A stretch of 64,000 nucleotides of DNA from Sedimentisphaerales bacterium. GTDB lineage: Bacteria > Planctomycetota > Phycisphaerae > Sedimentisphaerales > SM23-30. Within the stretch, counting starts at the first letter, position 1. Each line of letters begins with the position of its first letter. The position numbers and the translations under genes were made by a program. Under the pieces are notes generated by a model. That model was not told the origin of the DNA. It did not search any database and saw only the letters and a list, made by a program, of their open reading frames with translations. Positions 8,735 through 17,906 of this stretch are shown one piece after another. The stretch is taken from positions 62,001-126,000 of the forward strand of contig JAFGKT010000048.1 of the NCBI GenBank assembly GCA_016928435.1, in the 5' to 3' direction.

Positions 8735-10144
8735 TTACTTACCAACGCAGAATCGGCTGAAAATCCGGTCGAGAACATCGTCGGGCACAACTTGGCCGCT
8801 GATGGCGCCGAGTTCATCCAGGGCGGTACGGAGTTCCAGGGCGAGCAGTTCGGGCGATTCCTGATCGGCGAGAAGTTGGCGAGCTTGGGTCACAGCCGCG
8901 GCGCCGGCTTGGAGGGCATGGCGCTGACGGGCGGTCAGGGCAATACCTTGTTGGTCAGCGGATACTTGGGGGCAGTTATGGAGGGTGTCTTCGATCGCGC
9001 CGAGCAATTGCGGCAGGTTTTGGCGTGTTAGGGCGCTGACAGCGATAACGGCAGCTTGCTGGTAGTTGGGTGAAACGATTAGGGGTTCGTCAGGGTTAGG
9101 CAGTTGGTCGATTTTGTTGGCGACAAAGATGATTTCACGGGGCGGAAATTGAGCGATAAGCTGTTGGAGCAAAGTTTGCTCGTGCTGTTGTTGGGATTGA
9201 TCCGCGGAGGCATCGAACACCCAAAGCAGTAGATCGCAAGCGGCTATGACGTTTTGGGTAAGCATTTGGCTTTGGCCGGCGAGGATATCTTCAACGGCGC
9301 CTAAGCCCGCGGTATCCATTAACAGACATTCCCCGGTGGTTAATTGCAGCGGCGCCGTCAGAATGTCACGGGTAGTTCCGGCAATTTGACTAACCACACT
9401 GCGATCGATACCGAGCAGGGCGTTAGCCAGAGTGCTTTTACCAGCATTAGCGGCACCAGCCAAAACCACATGGGGCAGATGCTCCAATTGTTCCCAAGCA
9501 ACACTGTCGCGAAGCAGCGTCGCAAGACTCGTTTCGAGGTCGGATAGTTCGGTTTGGAGCTGCTCGGGCGAAGCGAATTCAATTTCTTCCTGGCTGAAAT
9601 CAATGTGGGCCTCAACGAGGGCCGTGATGTCGGTTAGGCGGGAAAGGATTTCGCCGCAAAAACGATGGAGGTCGCCGTCGAGCAGTCGTTGGGCCGCACG
9701 CAATTGGGCGTCACTTTGGGCGGCGATGACTTCGCCGACGGCTTCGGCTTCGCTGAGGTCCAATCGGCCGGATAGAAAGGCGCGGGCGGTAAATTCGCCG
9801 GGATCAGCCAAACGACAACCCTCAGCCAAAAAACGCTGCAACAACATTTGCAGCAGAGCGGCAGAGCCTGGCACATGCAGTTCCACCATGTCTTGCCCGG
9901 TGTAACTGCGAGGCCCGGGAAAGCTGTAGGCCTTCACAGCAACAGTGATGCCTTCAGATACATCAACACAACCAAAACAACGCGACCAAGAGGCAGTTGC
10001 TAACGAATCACAGGACAGTTGAGGATGGAAAACGCGATCAAGCGATTGCAGCGATTCAGGGCCGCTTATGCGAAGGATCCCTCGCGCAGAGGAACCTGGG
10101 GCGGAACTGACAGCTACAATTGTATCTTCAGTATCGTAGAGCAT
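8735..10144 (-). CDS. mnmE: tRNA modification GTPase MnmE (TrmE)
   Basis: MnmE with MnmG modifies the wobble uridine of certain tRNAs. The 469-residue protein starts DTIVAVSSAPG (formyl-THF-binding domain). It carries an inserted G domain with G1 GAANAGKSTLANALL near residue 230, G3 DTAG and G4 NKID, and ends with the catalytic FCVGK (family C-[IVL]-GK). yidC lies upstream on the same strand. mnmG is not in the window. Confidence 0.97.
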   Translation of the reverse strand: MLYDTEDTIVAVSSAPGSSARGILRISGPESLQSLDRVFHPQLSCDSLATASWSRCFGCVDVSEGITVAVKAYSFPGPRSYTGQDMVELHVPGSAALLQMLLQRFLAEGCRLADPGEFTARAFLSGRLDLSEAEAVGEVIAAQSDAQLRAAQRLLDGDLHRFCGEILSRLTDITALVEAHIDFSQEEIEFASPEQLQTELSDLETSLATLLRDSVAWEQLEHLPHVVLAGAANAGKSTLANALLGIDRSVVSQIAGTTRDILTAPLQLTTGECLLMDTAGLGAVEDILAGQSQMLTQNVIAACDLLLWVFDASADQSQQQHEQTLLQQLIAQFPPREIIFVANKIDQLPNPDEPLIVSPNYQQAAVIAVSALTRQNLPQLLGAIEDTLHNCPQVSADQQGIALTARQRHALQAGAAAVTQARQLLADQESPELLALELRTALDELGAISGQVVPDDVLDRIFSRFCVGK

Positions 10145-10183
10145 TGGATTTCAGCATGGGTCAATCCCATCCTGCCTTTACAT

Positions 10184-10218
10184 CACCCTTTAGCTGCGCG
10201 AAAAAGTGACGCCCCGGT
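10184..10218. repeat. Repeat family B, degenerate copy
   Basis: CACCCTTTAGCTGCGCG at 10184-10200 matches copies at 17.27 and 63.88 kb exactly. The 3' arm is eroded here (AAAAAGTG instead of AAAGGGTG), so the hairpin is weakened. It lies between mnmE and yidC. Confidence 0.6.
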
Positions 10219-10238
10219 CGTTGAGCAATTTCGATAGG

Positions 10239-12230
10239 TTACATATAGCGTTGGGGGGGCCGAGGTTTGCGTTTTTTCGCTTCCATTCGACCGCCGATCT
10301 TGGTGGTCACCGCGACGGCGCCTTTAGATTCTAATGCCTCTTGTTCGCGTATGTGTTTGCGAATGAAATGCTGTTCGATGAGTCCGGCGAAGGTACTGGC
10401 CATAATGTAGAGGTTCAGTCCCGACGGCGCGGTGAACAAGAACACCAACATCATGACGGGCATAAGGATCATCATCATTTTCTGCTGGCTGGCTTGTTGC
10501 GGATTGCTTTTGGCCATGGCCGACTGAGGAGAAAACTTCTGCTGCAAGACCATAGCGACACACAACAAGATAGGCAGCAGATTAATTGCGTCCACTCCCC
10601 CTATTGGCCAGATGTTAAATGGCGTTTCCCGGCCGAACCACGAAAACGGTATAAGTCGGTCGGGAGCCGAAAGATCAGTCAGCCAATGCCAAGCAGCGGG
10701 GAATAACCCCTTGTGGCGAAGAGCAACATTAGTATCCACAGCGGTATAGAGAGCGATCCAAATGGGCATCTGCAGCAACATGGGTAAACAACCGAGAACC
10801 GGTGAAACGCCTTGCTCTTTGTAGAGTTCCATGGTGCGGCGTTGCATTTCCTCTTTGTTGTTGGCGTATTTTTCTTTGATCTCCTGCATGAGAGGTCCCA
10901 TCTTGCCCATTTTCATCATGCTTATCTGACTCTTCTTGGTGATGGGATGCATGACAAGACGGACCAGAAGCACCAAGACTATAATGGCGATGCCGTAATT
11001 GCCCACCAAGCGATAGATACCTTTAAGAATACCCAGCAGGGCGAAGGTAAGCCATTCAAAGGCGCACCAGGAAACAGGAACCAGTTTTTCGTAATGCTCA
11101 GCGACATAGTACTTGTCGAAGATGTCTTTATCGATAGGGCCCATGTAGATACGGAAGGGATAGACGACTTGACCGCGGGCGGGCAGCACTTGGTCCATGC
11201 TAAGAACGCTCATCGATCCTAAGCTGGGCAAGGTTTCGCCGGGACGGGCAGGATCGGCGATGGATAACCAACAGGCATTGGTATCGGCGGCGTTGATGTA
11301 GTTCACGTAATTTTGGCCGACGGTCGGAAGAGGTCTTACTATGGCGGTGAAGAACTTATTGGACACCGCCCACCAACGCAAACCATACCCGGGCGAGGTC
11401 GGCACGGTGACAGTATTAGCGCCGGATTCGTTATTTAACTTGGACATCATAACGTTTTGCAGTTCGAAATCTTCCCCGCTTTGGTAACCGACAGCGACGG
11501 ATCGGCGGTCCATTCGCGGGTCTTCACGCATAACCCCGGCAGGACCGTAAAGCTGCATCGACTCTACCTGAATGGGCACAGAGCTTTGATTGTCGAAGGA
11601 CAATTCGAAGTGCAATTCATAGTCGCCGGGCGCATAGCTGTAAGTTTTGATAATTCGTAACACCGGTTGATTTTCTTCATCGACGATCGTCGCGGTGTAT
11701 TGGATACTTTGACCATTGCAGGGATCGTCAGTAACGCCGCTCGCGACCCAGCAAGCTCTGGTGAGGTCGAAACGCTCGGATCGGCCTTGCAGACGAAGCT
11801 CGCCGCACATCAATGAGAGACTTTCGCTACCCCGCGCCGGGCGAGCCACTGACATCAACGGATAACCAACTTGCTCATCGTCAACATTCAGCTTAAAACC
11901 ATTGAGTAACGATTGGGAAATCGCGCCTGTGGTCGGGTCGAACATTACGCGGGCATGATATGGCGAGCTTTCACCCAAATCTCCAAGAGTAACGACCTGA
12001 TTGTCGGTGTCTTGGGGAATTACAAGACTCCAACTGCCGCCCGCGGTGAGCAAAGCCGTTTGTGATGATCCATTTTGAGCGCTGCCATCCACGGCAGATG
12101 AATCTTCCTGGGACTGAACCGGCGCTGTGGGCTCCGGATGGTATTTGGCATTGTACCATTGGTAGGCCAAGATAATAGCCATGCAGAACAGAAAGGCAGT
12201 GAACAAGCGTTTGAAATCTATTTGATCCAT
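10239..12230 (-). CDS. yidC: Membrane protein insertase YidC
   Basis: YidC inserts proteins into the inner membrane, alone or with SecYEG. The start at 12230 (MDQIDFKRLFTAFLFCMAI) is preferred because the first membrane helix follows immediately and it clears the phosphoesterase stop at 12244; length is then 663 residues. The Gram-negative layout is present: one N-terminal helix, a large periplasmic beta-domain (~60-400), then the conserved insertase core (from about 420, with PITKKSQISMMKMGKM and VLGCLPMLLQMPIWIALY) and a basic C-terminal tail. Confidence 0.95.
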   Translation of the reverse strand: MDQIDFKRLFTAFLFCMAIILAYQWYNAKYHPEPTAPVQSQEDSSAVDGSAQNGSSQTALLTAGGSWSLVIPQDTDNQVVTLGDLGESSPYHARVMFDPTTGAISQSLLNGFKLNVDDEQVGYPLMSVARPARGSESLSLMCGELRLQGRSERFDLTRACWVASGVTDDPCNGQSIQYTATIVDEENQPVLRIIKTYSYAPGDYELHFELSFDNQSSVPIQVESMQLYGPAGVMREDPRMDRRSVAVGYQSGEDFELQNVMMSKLNNESGANTVTVPTSPGYGLRWWAVSNKFFTAIVRPLPTVGQNYVNYINAADTNACWLSIADPARPGETLPSLGSMSVLSMDQVLPARGQVVYPFRIYMGPIDKDIFDKYYVAEHYEKLVPVSWCAFEWLTFALLGILKGIYRLVGNYGIAIIVLVLLVRLVMHPITKKSQISMMKMGKMGPLMQEIKEKYANNKEEMQRRTMELYKEQGVSPVLGCLPMLLQMPIWIALYTAVDTNVALRHKGLFPAAWHWLTDLSAPDRLIPFSWFGRETPFNIWPIGGVDAINLLPILLCVAMVLQQKFSPQSAMAKSNPQQASQQKMMMILMPVMMLVFLFTAPSGLNLYIMASTFAGLIEQHFIRKHIREQEALESKGAVAVTTKIGGRMEAKKRKPRPPQRYM

Positions 12231-12243
12231 ATAATTTGGTATC

Positions 12244-13002
12244 CTAGCGACCTTCGTAAAGCCGCTTACCCTCAAAGTCATCCAGACTAGGATTGTCGTA
12301 AATTAGTTTGGCCGTAACATCGATGTCGTATGCGACTCGTACAAACTCGACATTTTCTTCGCTGACAATGGCGAAGCTGGCGCGAGTGTCCTGGTCGCGC
12401 GGTTGGCCGACGCTGCCGACGTTAATAATGGCACGCTCGTTGTCGCTGATTGGATAAACAAAATCGAGTTCGTCGGTGCTGTAGAAATCCGGATCCTCGA
12501 GAAAGACCCCCGGAACATGGGTGTGACCGACAAAACACAAATGCTCAACACGCTCGAATATTGCTGATATCTTGGAGGTGTTGGTGTAAATGTCGTCGGG
12601 GAAGATGTATTCACTGATGGGCCGACGCGGGGAGCCGTGTACGAGCAGAATCTTGCCCATTTGCAGACGCACCATCAACCGGCCGAGGAAAGCCCAACGT
12701 TGATTCCTTTTTTCCTTTTGCGATTCGTCTTCCAAGCACTGCCGGGTCCAATAGCTGGCGCGTTCAGCCCCGGCGTTAAAGTTCGTTGGCTCGTAAATAA
12801 CGGCTTGGTCATGATTACCCATGATCGAGGCAATCTGCCTTTCGATAACAAGGTCCAAGCACTCAGCGGGCTGAGGGCCGTAACCTACGAGATCACCAAG
12901 ACAAAAGATTTCTTTGATACCTCGGCGATCCAATTCTTCAATCACAGCCGTTAACGCAGCCAAATTGGAATGTATGTCGGAAATAATTGCGAATTTACTC
13001 AA
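12244..13002 (-). CDS. Calcineurin-like metallophosphoesterase
   Basis: A 252-residue protein with all metallophosphoesterase motifs in order: SDIHSN, GDLVGYGP, GNHD, then VHGSP and GHTHVP. The family hydrolyses phosphodiesters or phosphomonoesters with two metal ions; the substrate cannot be read from sequence. The start is a TTG at 13002 preceded by a G-rich stretch. It lies 13 nt upstream of yidC and is divergent from dnaA. A small hairpin (GTCGCT 13016-13021 / AGCGAC 13031-13036) sits just upstream of its start. Confidence 0.88.
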   Translation of the reverse strand: MSKFAIISDIHSNLAALTAVIEELDRRGIKEIFCLGDLVGYGPQPAECLDLVIERQIASIMGNHDQAVIYEPTNFNAGAERASYWTRQCLEDESQKEKRNQRWAFLGRLMVRLQMGKILLVHGSPRRPISEYIFPDDIYTNTSKISAIFERVEHLCFVGHTHVPGVFLEDPDFYSTDELDFVYPISDNERAIINVGSVGQPRDQDTRASFAIVSEENVEFVRVAYDIDVTAKLIYDNPSLDDFEGKRLYEGR

Positions 13003-13523
13003 AAATCAAACCCCGGTCGCTGTTCTACAGAGCGACAAAAACAATAGTTTTTTTGATTTCATAAAACAACCCCCCCAAGCAAAGAGATCTAGGTCACAAG
13101 TTAAGACCAAGGGCAATATTAACTAGATCGCGTTTTTTCGCGTTTTGCTGGAGGTTCCTAACAAATCTTTCTGGTTGACAGCAACAGCGCCATCTTGCGG
13201 TCTAATTTACTTTTACAAAAGGCTGGTATTATAACTATCTTACCCATATCCGCCAAGGGCACACCAGCCGAACCCCCTAAAATTCCCATATTAAAGCACG
13301 ATATTCATGAAAGTAGGTCAACTACCACCAAAACCGAGCCGTAACCGGGAAAATCACCATGTATCGCACTGTGCAAATCAACGTAAGCACACCAACAAGC
13401 CGGGCTCAACAGCAACAACTTAACGGCATTACACGCAAACATGCTAAGGCCATTGTCCAATCAAGTCAATGCTTTTGTCACAGGCAAATCCCACAATGAA
13501 TTTGTGAAGTTACGGCTTTTGCG
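13003..13523. other. Non-coding upstream region between phosphoesterase and dnaA promoter
   Basis: About 520 bp without a credible gene. It lies where an origin might be expected, but no clear TTATNCACA DnaA box was found on either strand. rpmH and rnpA, often found here in other bacteria, are absent. Apart from the small hairpin near 13016-13036, nothing organised is visible. Confidence 0.5.
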
Positions 13524-13552
13524 TTGACAGTTTTTTGCGACCATGCTAGACT
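13524..13552 (+). promoter_or_regulatory. Probable sigma-70 promoter of dnaA
   Basis: TTGACA (13524-13529), 17-nt spacer, TAGACT (13547-13552). The -35 is a perfect consensus match and the spacing is ideal. The same -10 sequence occurs at 40616-40621. Transcription would begin near 13559 and leave a leader of about 365 nt before the dnaA start. Confidence 0.65.
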
Positions 13553-13562
13553 TGCTCAGGCA

Positions 13563-13925
13563 GTGGGATGAGTTATTTACTCCCGAGAAGAGATCGCTTC
13601 AGCAGCGATTATCGCATTGAAGCCCACAGCATAGTTCGACAACATGACAGGACACATTTATTCGCAGCACAACATTGAGATTACTTTTTCAGCGAATTAC
13701 CTTCTATCTGAACCAATCGGTTCAGTTTATACCGATCACAGATGCCGGCGTTCGCAGTTCAGGTTGGGCGTATTAGCCTGATGCCATAGAGACTCACGTT
13801 CGTTTGAGCCTGCCGGCGGGATTTTCATTGCAAGATAGTGTTGCTGCCGAATTACGACAGTGTGTTTGCGGAGATTCGTAATCCGGTCTAACAAAGTCTT
13901 TTTTTTTCGTCAAGGAATATTGGTA
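13563..13925 (+). other. Structured dnaA leader
   Basis: Several hairpins are visible in the predicted 5' leader. GTGGG (13563-13567) pairs with CCCAC (13623-13627). It closes over GAGT/ACTC (13570-13582) and ATCGCT/AGCGAT (13593-13609), giving a multi-branch shape. A separate perfect 7-bp hairpin, CTGAACC-AATC-GGTTCAG, spans 13708-13725 and is followed by TTTAT. No open frame of credible length lies in it. It could hold a regulatory RNA or operator; this is inference. Confidence 0.4.
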
Positions 13926-15257
13926 GTGGCCGATCTGCTGGTTGATATTTGGGATAGAGTGTTGCGCCATGTGCAAAAAAACCACAGTGAGCATTGGCGC
14001 AATTGGTTTGAACAAATAGAACCAGCCAGCCTTGATAACGGAACATTACGAATCGAAGTCGCTGACAATTCCTGGCGCCAATATCTCAAGCAATACTGCA
14101 CCGAAGCGTTCACTCAAGCAGCCCAGCAAGTGACAGGCCATCTAATCTCAATCGAATACGTCAGCTCCGAACAAGACGACGAAAACCAACCGCAGGGAAA
14201 AGATTACAGGGATTCATCGGACCAAACAGATTTGCTCTGCTTTAGTCCGGACTATACGTTCGACAACTTTGTGGTGGGACCGTGCAACCGGCTATCGCAC
14301 GCGGCATGCCTGGCGGTCAGCGAAGCGCCGGGTAAGGTTTATAATCCGCTTTTCATTCATGGTTCGGTGGGGTTGGGCAAAACGCATTTGCTGCAAGCGG
14401 CATGTCAAGCCTTCTTGAAGAACGCCGCCTCGCCCCCGCAAGTGCTATACATGTCTTGCGAAACATTCACCAATGATTTCATTCACGCCGTCGAACAGGG
14501 CGATTTGTACAACTTCCGTTATAAATATCGCTATGTCGATATTTTGGTAATCGATGACGTACAGTTTCTCAGTGAGCGGGAACGATCACAAGAGGAGTTT
14601 TTCCATACGTTCAATACGCTTTACCAAAATCGTAAGCAGATTATCTTGTCAGCGGATTGCTCGCCGACGGAAATCCCCAAACTCGAAGATCGCCTGGTTA
14701 GTCGTTTTAATCAGGGTTTAGTCACACGGATTGACAAACCGACGTTTGAAACCCGCATGGCGATTGTGAAGAAAAAAGCGGGTATGCGGAGCATCAAACC
14801 GCCCGAAGAGGTGGTAAAGTTTATCGCGCGCAAAATCGACAGCAACACGCGGGAGTTAGAGGGAGCGCTGACGAAAATTCATGGCCTGGCCATGCTGGAT
14901 GACAGTCCGATCACGCTGGAGTTGGCTCGGCAGGCATTGGGTGAAGAACCAACCCCCGCCCATCGACAAGTAACGATTTCCCAGATTATCGATGCCGTTA
15001 CCGAACATTTCAACGTCCGTCTGAGCGACTTGCAGGGAAAGAAACGCAGTCGAAGCATCGCGCATCCAAGGCAAGTATGTATGTACCTGGCGCGGGAACT
15101 AACACAGCACAGCCTGGAAGAAATCGGCGGACACTTCGGCGGACGTGACCACACAACGGTACTGCATGCTTTCCGTCACATCGACAAACTATGTGATACC
15201 GACGAGAACGTACGGGGAACGGTCAACAGCCTAACCGCGGGTTTGACACAACGCTGA
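13926..15257 (+). CDS. dnaA: Chromosomal replication initiator protein DnaA
   Basis: DnaA binds and opens the replication origin. From the GTG at 13926 (AAGGA 9 nt upstream) it has 443 residues. Parts in order: domain I (VDIWDRVLRHVQ...), an acidic linker (~80-105), AAA+ domain with Walker A GSVGLGKT near 146-153 and Walker B VLVIDDVQFL, and C-terminal helix-turn-helix domain IV with the signature GGHFGGRDHTTVLHA. An in-frame GTG at 13860 would add 22 residues but lacks a ribosome site. yidC and mnmE lie within 5 kb, as in the origin region of many bacteria. Confidence 0.97.
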   Translation: MADLLVDIWDRVLRHVQKNHSEHWRNWFEQIEPASLDNGTLRIEVADNSWRQYLKQYCTEAFTQAAQQVTGHLISIEYVSSEQDDENQPQGKDYRDSSDQTDLLCFSPDYTFDNFVVGPCNRLSHAACLAVSEAPGKVYNPLFIHGSVGLGKTHLLQAACQAFLKNAASPPQVLYMSCETFTNDFIHAVEQGDLYNFRYKYRYVDILVIDDVQFLSERERSQEEFFHTFNTLYQNRKQIILSADCSPTEIPKLEDRLVSRFNQGLVTRIDKPTFETRMAIVKKKAGMRSIKPPEEVVKFIARKIDSNTRELEGALTKIHGLAMLDDSPITLELARQALGEEPTPAHRQVTISQIIDAVTEHFNVRLSDLQGKKRSRSIAHPRQVCMYLARELTQHSLEEIGGHFGGRDHTTVLHAFRHIDKLCDTDENVRGTVNSLTAGLTQR

Positions 15258-15303
15258 TAATGGGGGCAAGCTCGGCAACTCCTTGGGCAAGCGCAAAATA
15301 AAA

Positions 15304-15324
15304 CCCCCTGAACACCTCAGGGGG
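15304..15324 (+). terminator. Rho-independent terminator of dnaA
   Basis: A perfect 8-bp stem CCCCCTGA / TCAGGGGG with an ACACC loop, preceded by an A-rich stretch and followed by CTAGATTTT. The stem is identical to that of the terminator after the RNase E/G gene at 47640. Confidence 0.8.
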
Positions 15325-15384
15325 CTAGATTTTCCGAGCCTTACAGACACCAGATATTTTGTAACCGTTCACACTCCCGCCGCC

Positions 15385-15605
15385 ACTAATGAACCCTAAT
15401 GCCTTTATTCGTGTCCATCTTTATCCATTCGTACTTCTCTTTCGCGTCTTGCGCAGCCAATATCCCCTGCCCCATCGCCCCAATAAAGGCTACAAACCTC
15501 TGACGCGTCAGCACAACCTTTATTGCCCCCTTGTGTCTGATGCCGGCCACTGGCAGTTATCTTATTAGTGAATATTAGTGTCAATTAGTGGTTCTCTTTG
15601 CTGGG
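15385..15605. repeat. Family D intergenic phrases between dnaA and rubredoxin
   Basis: Two family D segments: about 15390-15460 (TTTATTCGTGTCCATC, TTTATCCATTCGTAC, TTTCGCGTCTTGCGC) and about 15546-15600 (CTGGCAGTTATCTTATTAG, AATATTAGTGTCAATTAG, TGGTTCTCTTT). Close relatives occur at 49.6, 57.1 and 63.9 kb. No gene is seen in the ~300 bp between the dnaA terminator and rubredoxin. Confidence 0.6.
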
Positions 15606-15631
15606 AATGCTTACGATATTGTCAAATCAAT

Positions 15632-15793
15632 CTAGTCTTCTACCGGCTCAAATTCATCCTTGCCGGCGCCGCATTCGGGGCATTCCCAATCATCAGGCAG
15701 GTCTTCAAAAGCGGTACCGGGATCGATATCATTGTCAGGATCGCCCACTTCGGGATCATAGATATAACCACATAGCAAACAACGATACTTCAT
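15632..15793 (-). CDS. Rubredoxin
   Basis: A 53-residue protein with the two rubredoxin knuckles, CLLCGY and CPECGA, which bind one iron through four cysteines, plus the usual YIYDPEVGD and acidic middle. AGGAG lies 8 nt before the ATG. It would pass electrons to the flavodiiron protein encoded just upstream and to rubrerythrin in oxygen and peroxide reduction. It is the last gene of the cluster. Confidence 0.95.
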   Translation of the reverse strand: MKYRCLLCGYIYDPEVGDPDNDIDPGTAFEDLPDDWECPECGAGKDEFEPVED

Positions 15794-15904
15794 AGCTTGT
15801 CTCCTGTTTAAGAACGCCTAAGCTAAAGGAACAGCAATTTGGTGGCTGTTCCACTTTCCATACTCAAAAAACTGAACGAATGATATAAATCAGACAATCG
15901 GTTG

Positions 15905-17086
15905 TCAACAAGACTTTGCGTGTTGAGCTAATTCTTTTCCAGCACTGAGGCATTGGTCCAGAACCGCCTGATCGGGGCGATATTGGCACACTATGGGCTC
16001 TCGGACAATTTCTATACCCGTCGCTTCCATTTCCTGGCCCACCTGGGCAGCGCCGCCGCCGCTCCAGCCATGGGAACCAAAAGCGAAACCAATCTTCTTA
16101 GCGGGCTTTAACCCCTTGATATACGTCAAAAACGCCGCAACCGTGGGCATCATGCCATTGTTGAGCGTGGGCGAACCAACCACCACCGCGTCGGCATCCA
16201 GAATTTCAGTTACCACATTGGTTAGGTCGTGATTAGGCAAGCGAATAAGCTGGGCTTGGACCCCTTCTTCGGTGGCCCCGGCAACAATTTGCTCTGCCAT
16301 CATTTCCGTACTGTGCCACATGGAATCATATATCACCAAAACTTTCCCAGCCGGTTTGAAGGCGCACCAATCTTGATAGCGACTGATGATATCGGGCAGA
16401 TGTTTGGTCCAAATCACACCATGGCTCGGACAGACGGTTTCTATTGCAAGCTCAGAGGCCGCCTTTAGAGTTTTGGCGACAATGCTGCCGAGGTGCATTA
16501 TGATATTGGCGTAATAGGTCTTGGCTTCGTGCATGAGGATATCAAAATCGACATCGACATCGAAGCGTTGATTGGAAGCTAGGTGCTGGCCGAACGCGTC
16601 CATCGAGAAAAGAAGTTTCTCCGAAGCAAGATAAGTAAACATCGAGTCAGGCCAATGCAGCATGGGAGTGTTGATAAAGGACAACTCGTATCGGCCGAGA
16701 TTTAGAGTATCGCCGGTCTTGACAACCCGACAAGGATAATCGCCTGGATAATATTGACGAAGACCTTTTTCACCCTTGGCCGAGGCGATCAGTTGCGATT
16801 GAGGAGCCTGCTGCATAACCGCCAAAAGTTCACCGGAGTGATCAGGCTCGGTGTGGTTGGAGATTACATAATCGATTTTCGACGGGTCCACATGCTCAGC
16901 GATCTTGGCGAGCATATCCTGCCGGAAACCATGTTTGACAGAATCTATCAGAGCGATTTTTTCATCGACGATCAGGTACGCGTTATAGCTGCTGCCGCGG
17001 GATGTCGTGTAGCCATGAAAATCACGCACGTTCCAATCAACACTGCCGACCCAATAAATACCTTTTTTGACTTCGATGCTGTTCAT
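15905..17086 (-). CDS. FprA-family flavodiiron protein (rubredoxin:oxygen oxidoreductase)
   Basis: An A-type flavoprotein of 393 residues that reduces O2 to water or NO to N2O. The N-terminal metallo-beta-lactamase domain binds the di-iron site through H78-x-E80-x-D82-H83 (HTEPDH), a further His (MLHWPDS) and Asp (FSMDAFG). The C-terminal flavodoxin domain begins near 250 (VLVIYDSMWHSTEMMA) and binds FMN. It has no fused rubredoxin; the separate rubredoxin gene follows. Family A and B repeats separate it from the ferritin-like gene upstream. Confidence 0.95.
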   Translation of the reverse strand: MNSIEVKKGIYWVGSVDWNVRDFHGYTTSRGSSYNAYLIVDEKIALIDSVKHGFRQDMLAKIAEHVDPSKIDYVISNHTEPDHSGELLAVMQQAPQSQLIASAKGEKGLRQYYPGDYPCRVVKTGDTLNLGRYELSFINTPMLHWPDSMFTYLASEKLLFSMDAFGQHLASNQRFDVDVDFDILMHEAKTYYANIIMHLGSIVAKTLKAASELAIETVCPSHGVIWTKHLPDIISRYQDWCAFKPAGKVLVIYDSMWHSTEMMAEQIVAGATEEGVQAQLIRLPNHDLTNVVTEILDADAVVVGSPTLNNGMMPTVAAFLTYIKGLKPAKKIGFAFGSHGWSGGGAAQVGQEMEATGIEIVREPIVCQYRPDQAVLDQCLSAGKELAQHAKSC

Positions 17087-17142
17087 GCTTGTGGTTTCTT
17101 TTTTGGGGTACTCTTTCAGTTAGAATTCCTGACTAGCCCTAT

Positions 17143-17245
17143 AGGGTGGGTAATTTTCGGGCAAAATGCCCGACTGTTACCCACGCGGTTCCCTGACCAA
17201 TCGGCTGTCATCTTCCGCAACAAAAGTGCTCCATTACCGCCGCCA
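17143..17245 (+). repeat. Repeat family A, copy 1 (hairpin plus tail)
   Basis: Outer arms GTGGGTAA (17146-17153) / TTACCCAC (17177-17184); inner arms TCGGGCA (17157-17163) / TGCCCGA (17167-17173) with an AAA loop. The conserved tail GCGGTTCCCTGACCAATCG follows. A looser extension to about 17245 (TTCCGCAA ... CATTACCGCCGCC) is shared with copy 2. Confidence 0.8.
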
Positions 17246-17260
17246 CTGTACTCCCATCCC

Positions 17261-17293
17261 GGGTGGCACCCTTTCGCGAAGCTAAAGGGTGGT
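17261..17293 (-). repeat. Repeat family B copy
   Basis: Read on the minus strand: CACCCTTTAGCTTCGCG followed by AAAGGGTGCCACCCGG. The arms CACCCTTT/AAAGGGTG form a perfect 8-bp stem. It is almost identical to the copy at 63876-63912 and lies directly downstream of the ferritin-like gene's stop. Confidence 0.75.
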
Positions 17294-17325
17294 CTTATGG
17301 CTTTTTTGGCAGGTGCTTCTTTCTG

Positions 17326-17826
17326 TTACGATTCCTGGCTGGTGAGCTTTTGTAGCTCAGTATTCAACATAGCGACATGCTTTAGCTCTTCCTGGATTAA
17401 CCGTTGAACCTTATCGACGTCTTGGTCGCGAACAATGTCTTTTAACGCCGAGAAAAACACAATGGTGTCTTTTTCAAAATTGAGAGCCAGGTTCAATACA
17501 CTTTTTTGTGACTGAACCTGAGCCAACAAACCGGTGACATCGGGAGTCAAAGTGAAAACATGAGAGTCAGCAACAGCCTTGACGCAGGCCGCGGCTTGGC
17601 CATCGGGGTCCCACCATTGGGCCACGCCCGCACCGCAGCTTTCCTGACGCATTTGAGCAAAGATTCTTTCGTGCTGGAGTTCCTGATCCGCCAGAAACAA
17701 CATAACGTCTTTGGCGGATTTGTCTTTAGCCATCCCCGCAGCCTGACGATAAAACTTCTCGCCGTTACGCTCGACGGCTTCAGCCATGTGAAAAACTTCC
17801 GAGAGATTGTAACTTTCTTTGGTCAT
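17326..17826 (-). CDS. Ferritin-like di-iron protein (rubrerythrin family, no rubredoxin domain)
   Basis: A 166-residue four-helix protein with paired E-x2-H motifs: E in AEAVERNGEKFY, QELQHERIF, then NFEKDTIVFFSAL and EELKHVAML. These are the di-iron ligands of the rubrerythrin/ferritin-like family. There is no C-terminal rubredoxin knuckle. The ATG at 17826 starts the conserved helix. It lies 80 bp downstream of rubrerythrin and probably works in the same oxidative-stress response; iron storage or peroxide reduction are both possible. Confidence 0.85.
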   Translation of the reverse strand: MTKESYNLSEVFHMAEAVERNGEKFYRQAAGMAKDKSAKDVMLFLADQELQHERIFAQMRQESCGAGVAQWWDPDGQAAACVKAVADSHVFTLTPDVTGLLAQVQSQKSVLNLALNFEKDTIVFFSALKDIVRDQDVDKVQRLIQEELKHVAMLNTELQKLTSQES

Positions 17827-17906
17827 AAAAACGGGCCAATCTGCAAAAAACACCACGATTGCCAACTCACATAAGCAAACAGCAACATCGCGTTGTATAG
17901 TAACGA

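Noticed and set aside
13003-13925. Replication origin with DnaA boxes
   Set aside because: No convincing TTATNCACA on either strand, so an origin is not annotated despite nearby dnaA.
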